A stretch of 37,198 bases of DNA, taken from an uncultured Acidimicrobiales bacterium. Lineage in GTDB: Bacteria; Actinomycetota; Acidimicrobiia; Acidimicrobiales; SZUA-35. The DNA is taken from the NCBI GenBank assembly GCA_937981915.1, contig CALJMD010000004.1, positions 1-37,198 of the forward strand, written 5' to 3'. The notes beneath the pieces are model-generated. The model was not told the origin of the DNA. It was given only the letters and a program-made list of their open reading frames with translations, and made no database searches. Made by a program: the position numbers and the translations under genes. Of the stretch, positions 1 through 7,605 are shown piece by piece; the stretch's first letter is position 1, and the number at the start of each line of letters is the position of its first letter.

Positions 1-345
1 TGTCGGTGCCGTGGTACCCGGTTCCTTGACCAGCGTGTGATCGAAGTACAGGCGAGCCGATGTTGAACCCAGCAGTTCCGCCACCATGTTGCCCACCCCC
101 GACGCCAAGGCGAACTCCCTGACCGTGTCGTCGGTGGGCCATAAGTAGCGGGAGGTGAACAGTCGGTCGAAGCTCGCCCCCGGATTGCTGTCGGTGACCC
201 ATTGGCCCGGGTCACCCAACTCCCGTTCTGCCACGGCCAGTAGCGGGTCAAACCACGAGGCGTCCACGGCAGCTGGAATCTTGACCACCCCATCAGTGCC
301 GAACCGTCGACGTTGCTCATCGGTTGTTCGAGCTGCGGTGGCCAT
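1..345 (-). CDS. Phytanoyl-CoA dioxygenase (PhyH) family protein, partial
   Basis: The minus strand is open from an ATG at 345 to the window edge, giving 115 residues of an N-terminus that continues outside. The reading begins MATAARTTDEQRRRF, then GVVKIPAAVD, and ends with LYFDHTLVKEPGTTAPT. The 'F..DGVVKI' opening and the 'DHTLVKEPGTTAPTPWHQD'-like lead into the iron-binding HxD motif are typical of Fe(II)/2-oxoglutarate-dependent PhyH dioxygenases, which hydroxylate acyl chains or small metabolites. The HxD itself would lie just beyond the window, so catalytic competence cannot be checked. The substrate cannot be inferred. It is divergent from the methyltransferase at 427. The start lies inside an inverted repeat (340-360). 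Confidence 0.72.
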   Translation of the reverse strand, partial: MATAARTTDEQRRRFGTDGVVKIPAAVDASWFDPLLAVAERELGDPGQWVTDSNPGASFDRLFTSRYLWPTDDTVREFALASGVGNMVAELLGSTSARLYFDHTLVKEPGTTAPT

Positions 346-426
346 CTGGCCAGGATGGCCCGCCCTGGCCGGACAGGCAAACCATCAAGGGGTCGGCTAG
401 CTTCGTGTCCACCGACTGGGGAAGCG

Positions 427-1032
427 ATGAGCACCGAACAACACCGAGAGTTCTACGAGGAGGAGGCTGCCCGCCGTAGTCGTCGACCGCATGAACCCGA
501 CAGTCCTCGGGGTCTGCTGCGCAGCGGCTTCGCTGAGCTCGTTCGCGGCGAAGGACGCCGTTCGATGGTGGACTTCGGCTCTGGGCCCGGCATTGATGCC
601 GCCTATTTTCTTGGCTTCGGTATTGCCTACGTCGGTGTTGACCTCGCTGTCGGCAACGCCAAGTTGGCGGCCGAGTCCGGCGTGTCTGTGATCGCCGGCT
701 CGCTGCTGAACCCTCCGCTTCGGGAGCGATCGTTCGACGCCGGTTGGTCGATGAGTGTGCTCATGCACCTACCTGACGGCGACGTCTCCGCTGCTGTGAC
801 CGCCATGGTCGCTCGGCTGAACGTCGGCGCGCCGTTCACTATCGGAACGTGGGGAAGCGCCAACCCACGTCACGTTTTGGAAGACGATGACTACCCCGAT
901 CAGCGCCGCCACTACTACCTGCGGAGTCTGGACACGAACGTCGACCTGGTCGGTGGCGTCGAAGCGGCCGAGACGATGGACGTCGGTCCATCCGGCTGGG
1001 AATATCACGTCCTGCGGTTGCGGGCAACGTAG
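427..1032 (+). CDS. Class I SAM-dependent methyltransferase
   Basis: A 201-residue protein read from ATG 427 (MSTEQHREFYEEEAARR). The frame is open further upstream to an ATG at 313, but that would run across the start of the divergent dioxygenase gene, so 427 is preferred. Around residues 47-53 it has VDFGSGPG, the glycine-rich SAM-binding motif I of Rossmann-fold methyltransferases. YVGVDLA follows at the motif II acidic strand end, then FDAGWSMSVLMHLPD, which matches the motif IV region of the Methyltransf_11/25 type. The acceptor substrate is unknown. The last ~60 residues contain no further domain that I recognise. It converges on the DJ-1/PfpI gene with only about 23 bp between stops. 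Confidence 0.8.
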   Translation: MSTEQHREFYEEEAARRSRRPHEPDSPRGLLRSGFAELVRGEGRRSMVDFGSGPGIDAAYFLGFGIAYVGVDLAVGNAKLAAESGVSVIAGSLLNPPLRERSFDAGWSMSVLMHLPDGDVSAAVTAMVARLNVGAPFTIGTWGSANPRHVLEDDDYPDQRRHYYLRSLDTNVDLVGGVEAAETMDVGPSGWEYHVLRLRAT

Positions 1033-1055
1033 ACGACTCGATCGAACTTGGTCTC

Positions 1056-1670
1056 TTAGTCGGCGATGATCCCAGCTTCGGGATCCCATTGATACTCGAT
1101 TTGTCGTGCGGTGGCCACCGCCAAGTCCCGGCTGTGCAGCCGCTCGACAAGGTGCAGGGCCATAGCGATGCCACTGCTCAAGCCACCTGAGGTAACGACG
1201 TTGCCGGCGTCAACCCATTTGGTTCCGGGAGATCCACCAGTGGAGCCCAGACGCTCGGCAAGCTCAGCGACGTCTTCAAAGTGGGTCGTCCACGGTATGT
1301 CGGCCAGCAGGCCCTGATCACCCAGCAAGAACGCCCCGGTACAAACTGAGGCGGCGATCTTCGCCTGACCTACTAGGGCCGAAATGGCCGCTTGGACAGG
1401 GGAGCGTTGGCTGACCGCCTCGATCTCGATCGCTCCAGGGACGATGACAACGTCAACCGGACCGGCGTCGCCGGCCGACATCGACGGGACGAGACCCATG
1501 CCGCCATAGGACACCACCGGCTGACCGTCGGCCGACACGGTACACACGTCGAACGTCTGCCCCTCGCCGCGTCGGTCAGCCAGGCGACCTGCGGTCAAGA
1601 ACACTTCGTAGGGTCCTCCGACGTCAAGCAGATCGACGTCGTCGAACAGCAAAATCGCTATTTGCTTCAT
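1056..1670 (-). CDS. DJ-1/PfpI family protein (GATase1-like)
   Basis: A 204-residue single-domain protein. MKQIAILLFDDVDLLDVGGPYEVF matches the N-terminal strand and acidic residue of the DJ-1/PfpI fold as found in isonitrile hydratase-like and AraC-sensor-like members. ASVCTGAFLLGDQGLL supplies the nucleophile-elbow cysteine, followed by the usual 'TTH' segment. No C-terminal AraC HTH follows, so this is the stand-alone form. Enzymatic role in this subfamily varies (isonitrile hydratase, glyoxalase, protease or chaperone) and cannot be chosen from sequence alone. The ATG overlaps the stop of the upstream flavoprotein by 4 nt (ATGA), which implies translational coupling and a shared promoter near 2330-2384. 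Confidence 0.85.
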   Translation of the reverse strand: MKQIAILLFDDVDLLDVGGPYEVFLTAGRLADRRGEGQTFDVCTVSADGQPVVSYGGMGLVPSMSAGDAGPVDVVIVPGAIEIEAVSQRSPVQAAISALVGQAKIAASVCTGAFLLGDQGLLADIPWTTHFEDVAELAERLGSTGGSPGTKWVDAGNVVTSGGLSSGIAMALHLVERLHSRDLAVATARQIEYQWDPEAGIIAD

Positions 1671-2329
1671 TGGCTGCGCCCGTAGTTGGCGGCTGACGGT
1701 GAAGGTGGAAGGTCAACCCGCATGTCGTCCGCCGTGACCGGCGGGCCGAACGTCGTGTTGACCGGTAGGAGGCCGGCCCACACGGCGGCGTCCATGTCCT
1801 CTTCGTCGTCGACCGGTGGACCGTTGCGAATCTTGGCTGACGCTTCGTTGATGGGCAACCGCAGCACCGCAGTGGCGCGGATCTCGTTGCGGGTGTTCGG
1901 TCGGACCTCGGCACTGCGGCCGGGAATCAGAGCTTCGACCAGCACATCGAGAGCGGCCCCGGCTTCGTCATCGTCGGTGATCTGTTCAGGCACCCCGAAG
2001 ATGACCACCGAACGGTAGTTGGCTGAGTGGTGGAAGGCGCTGCGAGCCATCACCAGACTGTCGATCAAGGTGATGGTGACGCACACCTCGGTGTTGCGGG
2101 CGGTTCGGAGCAAGCGACTGGCGGCCGAGCCGTGAAGTAGCAGGTCGTCGCCGTCGCGGCCGTGGAAGGTGGGGATCACCACGGGGCGACCCTCTGCGTC
2201 CACAATGCCGACGTGGCAGATCATGGCCTCATCGATGATCGAGTACACCGTTTCGCGATCGAAGTGTGCCCGCTCGGGAATGCGTTTCAGTTCGGTTCGC
2301 GCTGTGGTTGAGATTGTCGCCTCAGTCAT
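1667..2329 (-). CDS. Pyridoxamine 5'-phosphate oxidase-like FMN-binding protein
   Basis: A 220-residue protein with the split-barrel flavin-binding fold. CHVGIVDAEGRPVVIPTFHGRDGDDLLLHGSAASR is the characteristic strand-turn-strand that contacts FMN in the Pyridox_ox_2/NimA-like family. DSLVMARSAFHHSANYRSVVIFG continues the barrel. These proteins are usually flavin reductases or F420/FMN-dependent oxidoreductases of unknown substrate rather than true PdxH. It is first in a two-gene operon with the DJ-1/PfpI gene (4-nt overlap) and divergent from a MocR regulator across 55 bp. That arrangement is common for MocR proteins and makes this gene their likely target. Confidence 0.82.
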   Translation of the reverse strand: MTEATISTTARTELKRIPERAHFDRETVYSIIDEAMICHVGIVDAEGRPVVIPTFHGRDGDDLLLHGSAASRLLRTARNTEVCVTITLIDSLVMARSAFHHSANYRSVVIFGVPEQITDDDEAGAALDVLVEALIPGRSAEVRPNTRNEIRATAVLRLPINEASAKIRNGPPVDDEEDMDAAVWAGLLPVNTTFGPPVTADDMRVDLPPSPSAANYGRSQ

Positions 2330-2384
2330 CGAAGCTCCTAGTGTAATTGCTTATGTACTGCTACAAAAATGAGTTTGTTCTGAT
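2330..2384. promoter_or_regulatory. Divergent promoter/operator region between flavoprotein and MocR genes
   Basis: This 55-bp gap must hold the promoters for both divergent genes. It is AT-richer than the flanks. It contains ATGTACTGCTACA, and across the MocR start there is the loosely similar ATATGTTGCAGCA (8 of 13 matches). MocR-family regulators often bind direct repeats in such gaps. The similarity is weak, and I assign it only as a candidate operator. No convincing Shine-Dalgarno sequence precedes either possible MocR start (2385 or 2397), so that transcript may be leaderless or nearly so. Confidence 0.4.
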
Positions 2385-3722
2385 ATGTTGCAGCATATGG
2401 CCAAGATCGACGACCTGGCAACCGAAATTGAGCGACAGATCAGAACTGGCCAGCTCGCGCCAGGTGACCGCTTGGCACCGGTGCGTCAACTGGCCGACGA
2501 TCGTGGCCTAGCCCCCAACACTGTCGCCGCCGTCTACAAAACGCTGGCGGCACGCGGCCTGGTACAAGGCGAAGGCCGACGGGGCACGTTTGTGACCTCC
2601 AGGCCGGCGCTTCGCATGCCCGTCGATGAACCGGTGCCCGACCACCTGGTCGACATGGCCCGCGGTAACCCCGACCCGACCCTCTTCCCCGACTTGGCCG
2701 CGGCGCTGAAGGCAGTGCCCTCGAAGCCGCTTCTGTATGGGAGCGAACAAGTGCTCCCCACCCTTGCCGCCGCCTTCCGATCGGGCTTCGACGCTGATCG
2801 GGTCGACAGTACTGAATTGGCGGTGGTGGCCGGGGCGCTAGACGGCATCGAGCGAGTGCTCGGCGCTCACCTGCGGCCCGGCGACAAAGTCGGGGTTGAA
2901 GACCCGGGCTACTCATCGGTCACCGAGTTGGTGATAGCCATGGGTCTACGGCCGACTCCGGTGGCCGTCGACGCCCAGGGACCGACGCCGGCCGGCATGA
3001 AAACGGCAATCGAAGAAGGTATCGCCGCCGTAATCGTCACTCCTCGAGCCCAGAACCCGACAGGCTGTGCCGTCGACCAGGAACGGGCTTCCGAACTGCG
3101 TCAACTTCTACAACGCCACCCGGAGGTACTGGCCATTGAAGACGACCACGCAGGACCAATCTCCGGGGCGGACTACCACAGCATCATTCCAGAGCTCGTC
3201 GACCGAAACAGCGACGCCACCAAAGATCGACGGTGGGCGGTGGTCCGCTCAGTGGCGAAGTCTCTTGGACCTGACCTGCGAGTCTCCGCTCTGGCCGGCG
3301 ATGCAACCACCATTGCCCGGGTCCGGGGCCGACAAGCCCTTGGCACCGGATGGGTCAGTCACATTCTTCAACACATCGTCGCGTCCATGCTGACCCGATC
3401 GGACCATCAGGCGACGGTTGCGGCCGCCGCGGCCACGTACGCCAAACGCCGCAATGCCCTTCAACGTCGGCTGGCAGAACACGGCATACCCACTGCTTCG
3501 TCCTCCGGGCTCAACGTCTGGATTCCCGTTGACGACGAAGCATCGGTCGTCTCTGCCATGGAACGACGAGGTTACGTCATCCGATCCGGGGCGTCGTTTC
3601 GAATGGACTCGCCACCCGGCGTTCGCGTGACCGTCGCCGGTCACGATCACGATGTGCTGGTCGCGGCGGCTGACGCCATGGCCGACATCTTGACTCCACG
3701 GTCGCCGAGGCGAGGCGCCTGA
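2385..3722 (+). CDS. MocR-type transcriptional regulator (GntR wHTH plus aminotransferase-like domain)
   Basis: A 445-residue MocR/PdxR-type chimera. Residues ~5-72 are a GntR winged helix (QIRTGQLAPGDRLAPVRQLADDRG, then APNTVAAVYKTLAARGLV). Residues ~85-440 are a fold-type I aminotransferase-like domain with PRAQNPTG (N224), the EDDHAG region, and SVAKSLGPDLR carrying the PLP Schiff-base lysine K292. Family members sense PLP or an amine adduct and regulate adjacent genes, so the flavoprotein/DJ-1 pair divergent from it is the natural target. ATG 2397 (MAKIDDLATEI) is an equally plausible start. It converges on the dehydrogenase gene with a 10-bp gap. Confidence 0.88.
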   Translation: MLQHMAKIDDLATEIERQIRTGQLAPGDRLAPVRQLADDRGLAPNTVAAVYKTLAARGLVQGEGRRGTFVTSRPALRMPVDEPVPDHLVDMARGNPDPTLFPDLAAALKAVPSKPLLYGSEQVLPTLAAAFRSGFDADRVDSTELAVVAGALDGIERVLGAHLRPGDKVGVEDPGYSSVTELVIAMGLRPTPVAVDAQGPTPAGMKTAIEEGIAAVIVTPRAQNPTGCAVDQERASELRQLLQRHPEVLAIEDDHAGPISGADYHSIIPELVDRNSDATKDRRWAVVRSVAKSLGPDLRVSALAGDATTIARVRGRQALGTGWVSHILQHIVASMLTRSDHQATVAAAAATYAKRRNALQRRLAEHGIPTASSSGLNVWIPVDDEASVVSAMERRGYVIRSGASFRMDSPPGVRVTVAGHDHDVLVAAADAMADILTPRSPRRGA

Positions 3723-3732
3723 GGAACCGTCT

Positions 3733-5037
3733 CTAGGGCATCGGCTTCCATGAACCGTCGACACCGAGATACTCGGCCGGACGATCGCCGTCGCCCGATC
3801 CACGGTAGAAGCCTTCGGCTCCCGCGTCGCGGGCGGTGGCCAGCATCGACGGCACCTCGCCGCCTTCCGCCTCGATCCGCTCAATAACTCGAGTCGTCCC
3901 GATGGCGTCCAGCATTTCGAACGGTCCGAGTGCCCAGTTGAAGCCCCAACGGATGGCGTTGTCGACGTTCACGATGTCATCGGCGATCTCTGGCACCAAA
4001 CCGGCCGCATAGCGCAGCGTGCCACCAAAGATCTGCCACGCCAGCTGGCCTTGCGGTGTGTCAGTGAACATCACTTCACCCAGGTCGCCGGGGACTCCTT
4101 CGAGATCCGGTTCTGCTGCGTCTCGCCACTCGCCGGATTGAAGATCAAACGTGAGCTTCTTCTTCGCCCCGTCGTCCAGCTTCTCGACCTTGCCGAATCC
4201 GCCGACAGCTCGGGCTTTGCGCCCCAGTTGCCCTCGCTCCAACATGGCCTGCTCAGTCTCCGGGAAAGACGTGTAGGCAAGGCCGGCGTCGCCCTCCGGT
4301 AGGTTCACGGCCAAGTTCTTACCCACCAAGTCCATCACGTCCAAGCCGATCAGGTCGATTAGACCGTACAGGCCGGTGGGAGGCAGCCCGACCGGCCTGC
4401 CCAATACTGCGTCGATTGTCTCCTGGTTCATACCGTCGGCCAGGAACGGCTTGGCTAGGTGCAGCCCGGACAACATGAAGTAGCAGCCGATGCGGTTGGC
4501 GATGAAGTTCACGGTGTCTTTGGCGTGAACAACTCCCTTGCCCAGCTTGTCGGCACCGAACGCGCTGAGCGCCTCGATGACGTCAGGACTGGTCGACTCG
4601 CCCGGCACCAGCTCGAGCAACTTCATGACCTGAACTGGATTGAAGAAGTGGGTGATGGCCACATCGTTCAGCAGGCGGTCGCCTTGGCCGTCGGTGAGGT
4701 CCCGCAGCGGAATGCCGGAGGTGTTCGAGGTGATAACCGAACCCTCGCGACGTAGCGGCTCGATCTTGGCGAAAAGTTCGCGCTTTACGTCGACGTCTTC
4801 GACGATGGCTTCACAGATCCAGTCGTAGTCGGCGATCAGTTCGAGATCGTCGCCGAGTGAACCAACAGCGACCAAGTGACGGTGCTCCTTGTCGACCTTT
4901 TCGCGGGCGGCGGCTGCCGCATCGGCGGTCACATCCAGCATGAGAACTTTGCAGCCTTGAGCGGCCGAGATGGCGGCAATACCTGAGCCCATCGTTCCAC
5001 ATCCGAGGACTGCTACCGATTCGATTTGTCGTGCCAT
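3733..5037 (-). CDS. 3-hydroxyacyl-CoA dehydrogenase (NAD-binding and C-terminal domains, no enoyl-CoA hydratase domain)
   Basis: Read from ATG 5037 (MARQIESVAVLGCGTMG) this is 434 residues; an in-frame ATG at 5046 adds three. It begins with the NAD-binding GxGxxG (GCGTMGSG). It continues with EDVDVKRELFAKIE, SNTSGIPL and ITHFFNPVQVMKLLELVPG, the segment that carries the catalytic His of the 3HCDH family. It then has the DTVNFIANRIG C-terminal dimerisation domain. The C-terminus (VDNAIRWGFNWALGPFEMLDAIG) is the duplicated 3HCDH_C segment seen in long FadB-like proteins of actinobacteria and proteobacteria. Those are usually 700-800 residues with a crotonase domain, whereas this one stops at ~435. 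It oxidises 3-hydroxyacyl-CoA with NAD+ in beta-oxidation or a related pathway. Confidence 0.87.
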   Translation of the reverse strand: MARQIESVAVLGCGTMGSGIAAISAAQGCKVLMLDVTADAAAAAREKVDKEHRHLVAVGSLGDDLELIADYDWICEAIVEDVDVKRELFAKIEPLRREGSVITSNTSGIPLRDLTDGQGDRLLNDVAITHFFNPVQVMKLLELVPGESTSPDVIEALSAFGADKLGKGVVHAKDTVNFIANRIGCYFMLSGLHLAKPFLADGMNQETIDAVLGRPVGLPPTGLYGLIDLIGLDVMDLVGKNLAVNLPEGDAGLAYTSFPETEQAMLERGQLGRKARAVGGFGKVEKLDDGAKKKLTFDLQSGEWRDAAEPDLEGVPGDLGEVMFTDTPQGQLAWQIFGGTLRYAAGLVPEIADDIVNVDNAIRWGFNWALGPFEMLDAIGTTRVIERIEAEGGEVPSMLATARDAGAEGFYRGSGDGDRPAEYLGVDGSWKPMP

Positions 5038-5101
5038 GGGAAGCATTCTGGCAGCGCAAAACGCCGATCCCGCCTCCTCCCAGACCGGAATGTGGCAAGC
5101 C

Positions 5102-6493
5102 TCAGCTAGTGGTGAAGCCCTTGCGAACCTGCTGGCCCCATTCGGTGCGACCGGCCAGGTACAGGCGAACGCCCCACAGACGCCAGATCATCGTCAAATG
5201 CCGGTAGAAGAGCTGCTCCACGACGGCGTAGAACGCCAACCGCAGCCGATACCGAGTCTTCGGGTAGGACCGAAACGAGTGGTCGTCAAACCACAAGGTC
5301 ATGATTGTCACGGCGGCGCCGAAACCGTACGCCGCCCCCAGAAGCCACAGCGCCCCGGGATCGATGACGCCAGTTGCGATGGCGACACCGAGGATGATCA
5401 AACTCAAGATTTCGACGACCGGCGACAGGAACTCCACCAACAGAAAGTACGGCATGGCCAACATTCCGGCCGTCCCGTACTTCGGGTTGAAGACCATGCG
5501 CTGATGGCGGTTCAAAACATCAAGCAGGCCGCGCTGCCAGCGGTTTCGTTGCCGGGCCAGCACACGCAGGTCCTCGGGAGCTTCGGTCCACGCCACCGGG
5601 TCAGGCAGAAAGTCGACTCGAGCGAATCGCTTCTCCTCGTAGCCGTGTCGGCGTAGCCGCACGATCAGCTCCATGTCCTCCCCGATGGACGAACGTTCGT
5701 AGCCACCGGCTTCAAGAACATCGTCTCGCCGGAAGACCCCGAACGCACCGGAAATGATCAAGTTTCCACCTAGCGGATTCCAGCCCAACCGGCCCACGAT
5801 GAACGCTCGGATGTACTCGACCACCTGAAGCGCCGGGAGTGTCTTCTTTGGAACCACCAGTTCGACGACCCGGCTGCCTTTGACCGGCGAGTCGTTGGTG
5901 AGTCGAACGGTGCCGCCTGCTGCCACTGTCTGCTCGTTTAAGAGGAACGGCACGACCAGATGCTGCATGGCTTCGGGGGCGACGAGCGTGTCGGCGTCGA
6001 TGGCACAAATCAGATCTCCACCAGCGACGTTCAAACCGGCATTGAGCGAGTCGGCTTTGCCGCCGTTGAACTTGTCGACCAGCACCAGTCGCGGTTCGCG
6101 GCGGGACCGGTAGATGCTCTTAACATCGGCCGTAGCGATCACCTTCTGGAAGATCGGGTGAACGGGTTGAAGGTCGAAACGGTCGATCAGCACCTCGGCG
6201 GTTCGGTCGGGCGAACCGTCGTTGATCACCAGGATTTCCAGGTTCGGGTAGGACAACGCCAGAAGACCGAGAACCGTGTCGGTCACCGTCACTTCCTCGT
6301 TGTAGGCGGGAACCAGAATGGAGATCTTGGGCACCAGGGGCGAGCTCATTACTCTGCGCCACACCTGATGACGGTCGCGTTGGCGCAGGCGCCGGAGCTC
6401 CACCATGGCGGCAACGACAATGATCAGCTGAAGGAACGTGACCGAGACCACCCACAACGCGGTCCAGTAGTCAACCAGGCGAGAGAAATTCAC
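5102..6493 (-). CDS. Membrane-bound processive glycosyltransferase family 2 (PgaC/hyaluronan-synthase-like)
   Basis: A 463-residue protein starting with GTG at 6493 in a GTGA overlap with the HEAT gene. One TM helix lies at residues ~12-31. The GT-A domain follows with ILVPAYNEE (60-67), VINDGSPDRT, DADT (D166/D168, metal and UDP-sugar binding), GEDME (E272-D273, catalytic base region) and QRNRW (315-319). This set is the signature of processive beta-glycan synthases such as PgaC/IcaA, NodC and HasA. Two to three C-terminal helices lie at ~345-435. No PilZ domain is present. It probably polymerises an extracellular glycan from UDP-GlcNAc or a similar donor. It is last in an operon after a pseudo-response regulator and a HEAT protein, which likely control it. 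Confidence 0.88.
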   Translation of the reverse strand: MNFSRLVDYWTALWVVSVTFLQLIIVVAAMVELRRLRQRDRHQVWRRVMSSPLVPKISILVPAYNEEVTVTDTVLGLLALSYPNLEILVINDGSPDRTAEVLIDRFDLQPVHPIFQKVIATADVKSIYRSRREPRLVLVDKFNGGKADSLNAGLNVAGGDLICAIDADTLVAPEAMQHLVVPFLLNEQTVAAGGTVRLTNDSPVKGSRVVELVVPKKTLPALQVVEYIRAFIVGRLGWNPLGGNLIISGAFGVFRRDDVLEAGGYERSSIGEDMELIVRLRRHGYEEKRFARVDFLPDPVAWTEAPEDLRVLARQRNRWQRGLLDVLNRHQRMVFNPKYGTAGMLAMPYFLLVEFLSPVVEILSLIILGVAIATGVIDPGALWLLGAAYGFGAAVTIMTLWFDDHSFRSYPKTRYRLRLAFYAVVEQLFYRHLTMIWRLWGVRLYLAGRTEWGQQVRKGFTTS

Positions 6494-7605
6494 AGCCAGA
6501 AGCCGATCGCCGCGTAGGGGTCCGGTTCGTCGAGGCCTTCGAGCGGGTCGTGGGCCGGCGTGGTGATATCAAGCCCGCTGCGGGCAGCGGCGCCGTCCAG
6601 AACCTGGCGGGCCATGTCCCGGGCGAATTGGTCAGGATCTTCCAGGTGCCGTCGCAGGGAGAGGTGGCCGGCCGGTCGCAGGTCGTCGAGCGCCTGGCCT
6701 GCGGCGCGGCGGACGTTGAAGCTCTGATCAGCCAGACATCGTCCAATCCGGGTGACTGCGGTCATCACGCCGAGTCGGGCCAATGCCTCGATGGCGTTGA
6801 CTCGAACCTCGGCCACCGGATCCTGCAACATCTGTTCCAGTAGTCCAACGGCCATGGTGCCGGTGCCGTTGCCCAACACGTTGGCGGCCATAGCCCGTAT
6901 CTGTTCGTCGTGAGACCGGGCCAGCCCGATCACCGAGTCGACGAGACGTAGGTCGGGCAAGTGGGCGGCTACCCCGAGCGCCTGCATCACCATGGGGTGC
7001 TGGTCGCCGTCGAGGTGTTCCAGCAGACCGGGCACCGCCAACGGCCCGGCTTGGAGCAATGAATGTTGAGCACTCAACCGAACGGCCGGCGAACGGTCAG
7101 ACAGGAGCGTCAGCATGAGAGTGACATGGTCAGCGGCTTCGGTCGCCGCCATTGCTTCGGCCGCACGAGCTCGAACCAGCGGACTCGGGTCGGTGAGTAG
7201 ACCTGACCGGTCGAAATCAGGGTGGGTGATCAAGTGATGGAGTTGGGCCGCCTGAACACGAACCCGCCACCGTTTGCTCGATGCCTTCTTAATGATATGT
7301 TTCTCCAGCCCGGTGCTTCTCACTAACGTTCTGAGGCGTTCGTTCGCTTGGCCATCGAGGTCGACGGCCAAACTCTGAACAACATCGAGCAGCGGACGGG
7401 TCGGCAGGGCCAGTACCCGATGGAAGACGGCACCGGCTTCGTTGTGCGTGCCGAAAAGGACCACTTCCAACACCGAGAGAACTCGCTGTCGGGTAGCGTC
7501 GTTGCGCCGCACGACAAGATCCTTGGCAAAGCCCGTAATCAAATACAGCAGCGTCATGACACCGACGGTGGCCCAGGCGACGACAAAGATGGCAAACCGG
7601 TCCAT
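6490..7605 (-). CDS. Membrane-anchored HEAT-repeat protein
   Basis: A 371-residue protein with one N-terminal TM helix (residues ~5-26, FAIFVVAWATVGVMTLLYL). A cytoplasmic helical region follows, and then a run of HEAT/PBS-lyase-type repeats from ~110 to 345. Recurrent helix starts include DPSPLVRARAAEAM, DRSPAVRLSAQHSL, DPVAEVRVNAIEAL, and DQSFNVRRAAGQAL. HEAT arrays form protein-binding solenoids and have no catalysis of their own. The start codon overlaps the stop of the regulator gene by one base (TAATG), and the end overlaps the glycosyltransferase start (GTGA). All three products are therefore probably made together. I infer a scaffold that links the regulator to the membrane glycosyltransferase. 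Confidence 0.82.
   Translation of the reverse strand: MDRFAIFVVAWATVGVMTLLYLITGFAKDLVVRRNDATRQRVLSVLEVVLFGTHNEAGAVFHRVLALPTRPLLDVVQSLAVDLDGQANERLRTLVRSTGLEKHIIKKASSKRWRVRVQAAQLHHLITHPDFDRSGLLTDPSPLVRARAAEAMAATEAADHVTLMLTLLSDRSPAVRLSAQHSLLQAGPLAVPGLLEHLDGDQHPMVMQALGVAAHLPDLRLVDSVIGLARSHDEQIRAMAANVLGNGTGTMAVGLLEQMLQDPVAEVRVNAIEALARLGVMTAVTRIGRCLADQSFNVRRAAGQALDDLRPAGHLSLRRHLEDPDQFARDMARQVLDGAAARSGLDITTPAHDPLEGLDEPDPYAAIGFWL

Noticed and set aside
155-400. A plus-strand frame of 81 codons near the left edge.
   Set aside because: It is opposite the PhyH-type gene, which reads well on the minus strand up to the window edge. The plus frame is Ser/Pro-rich without a motif.
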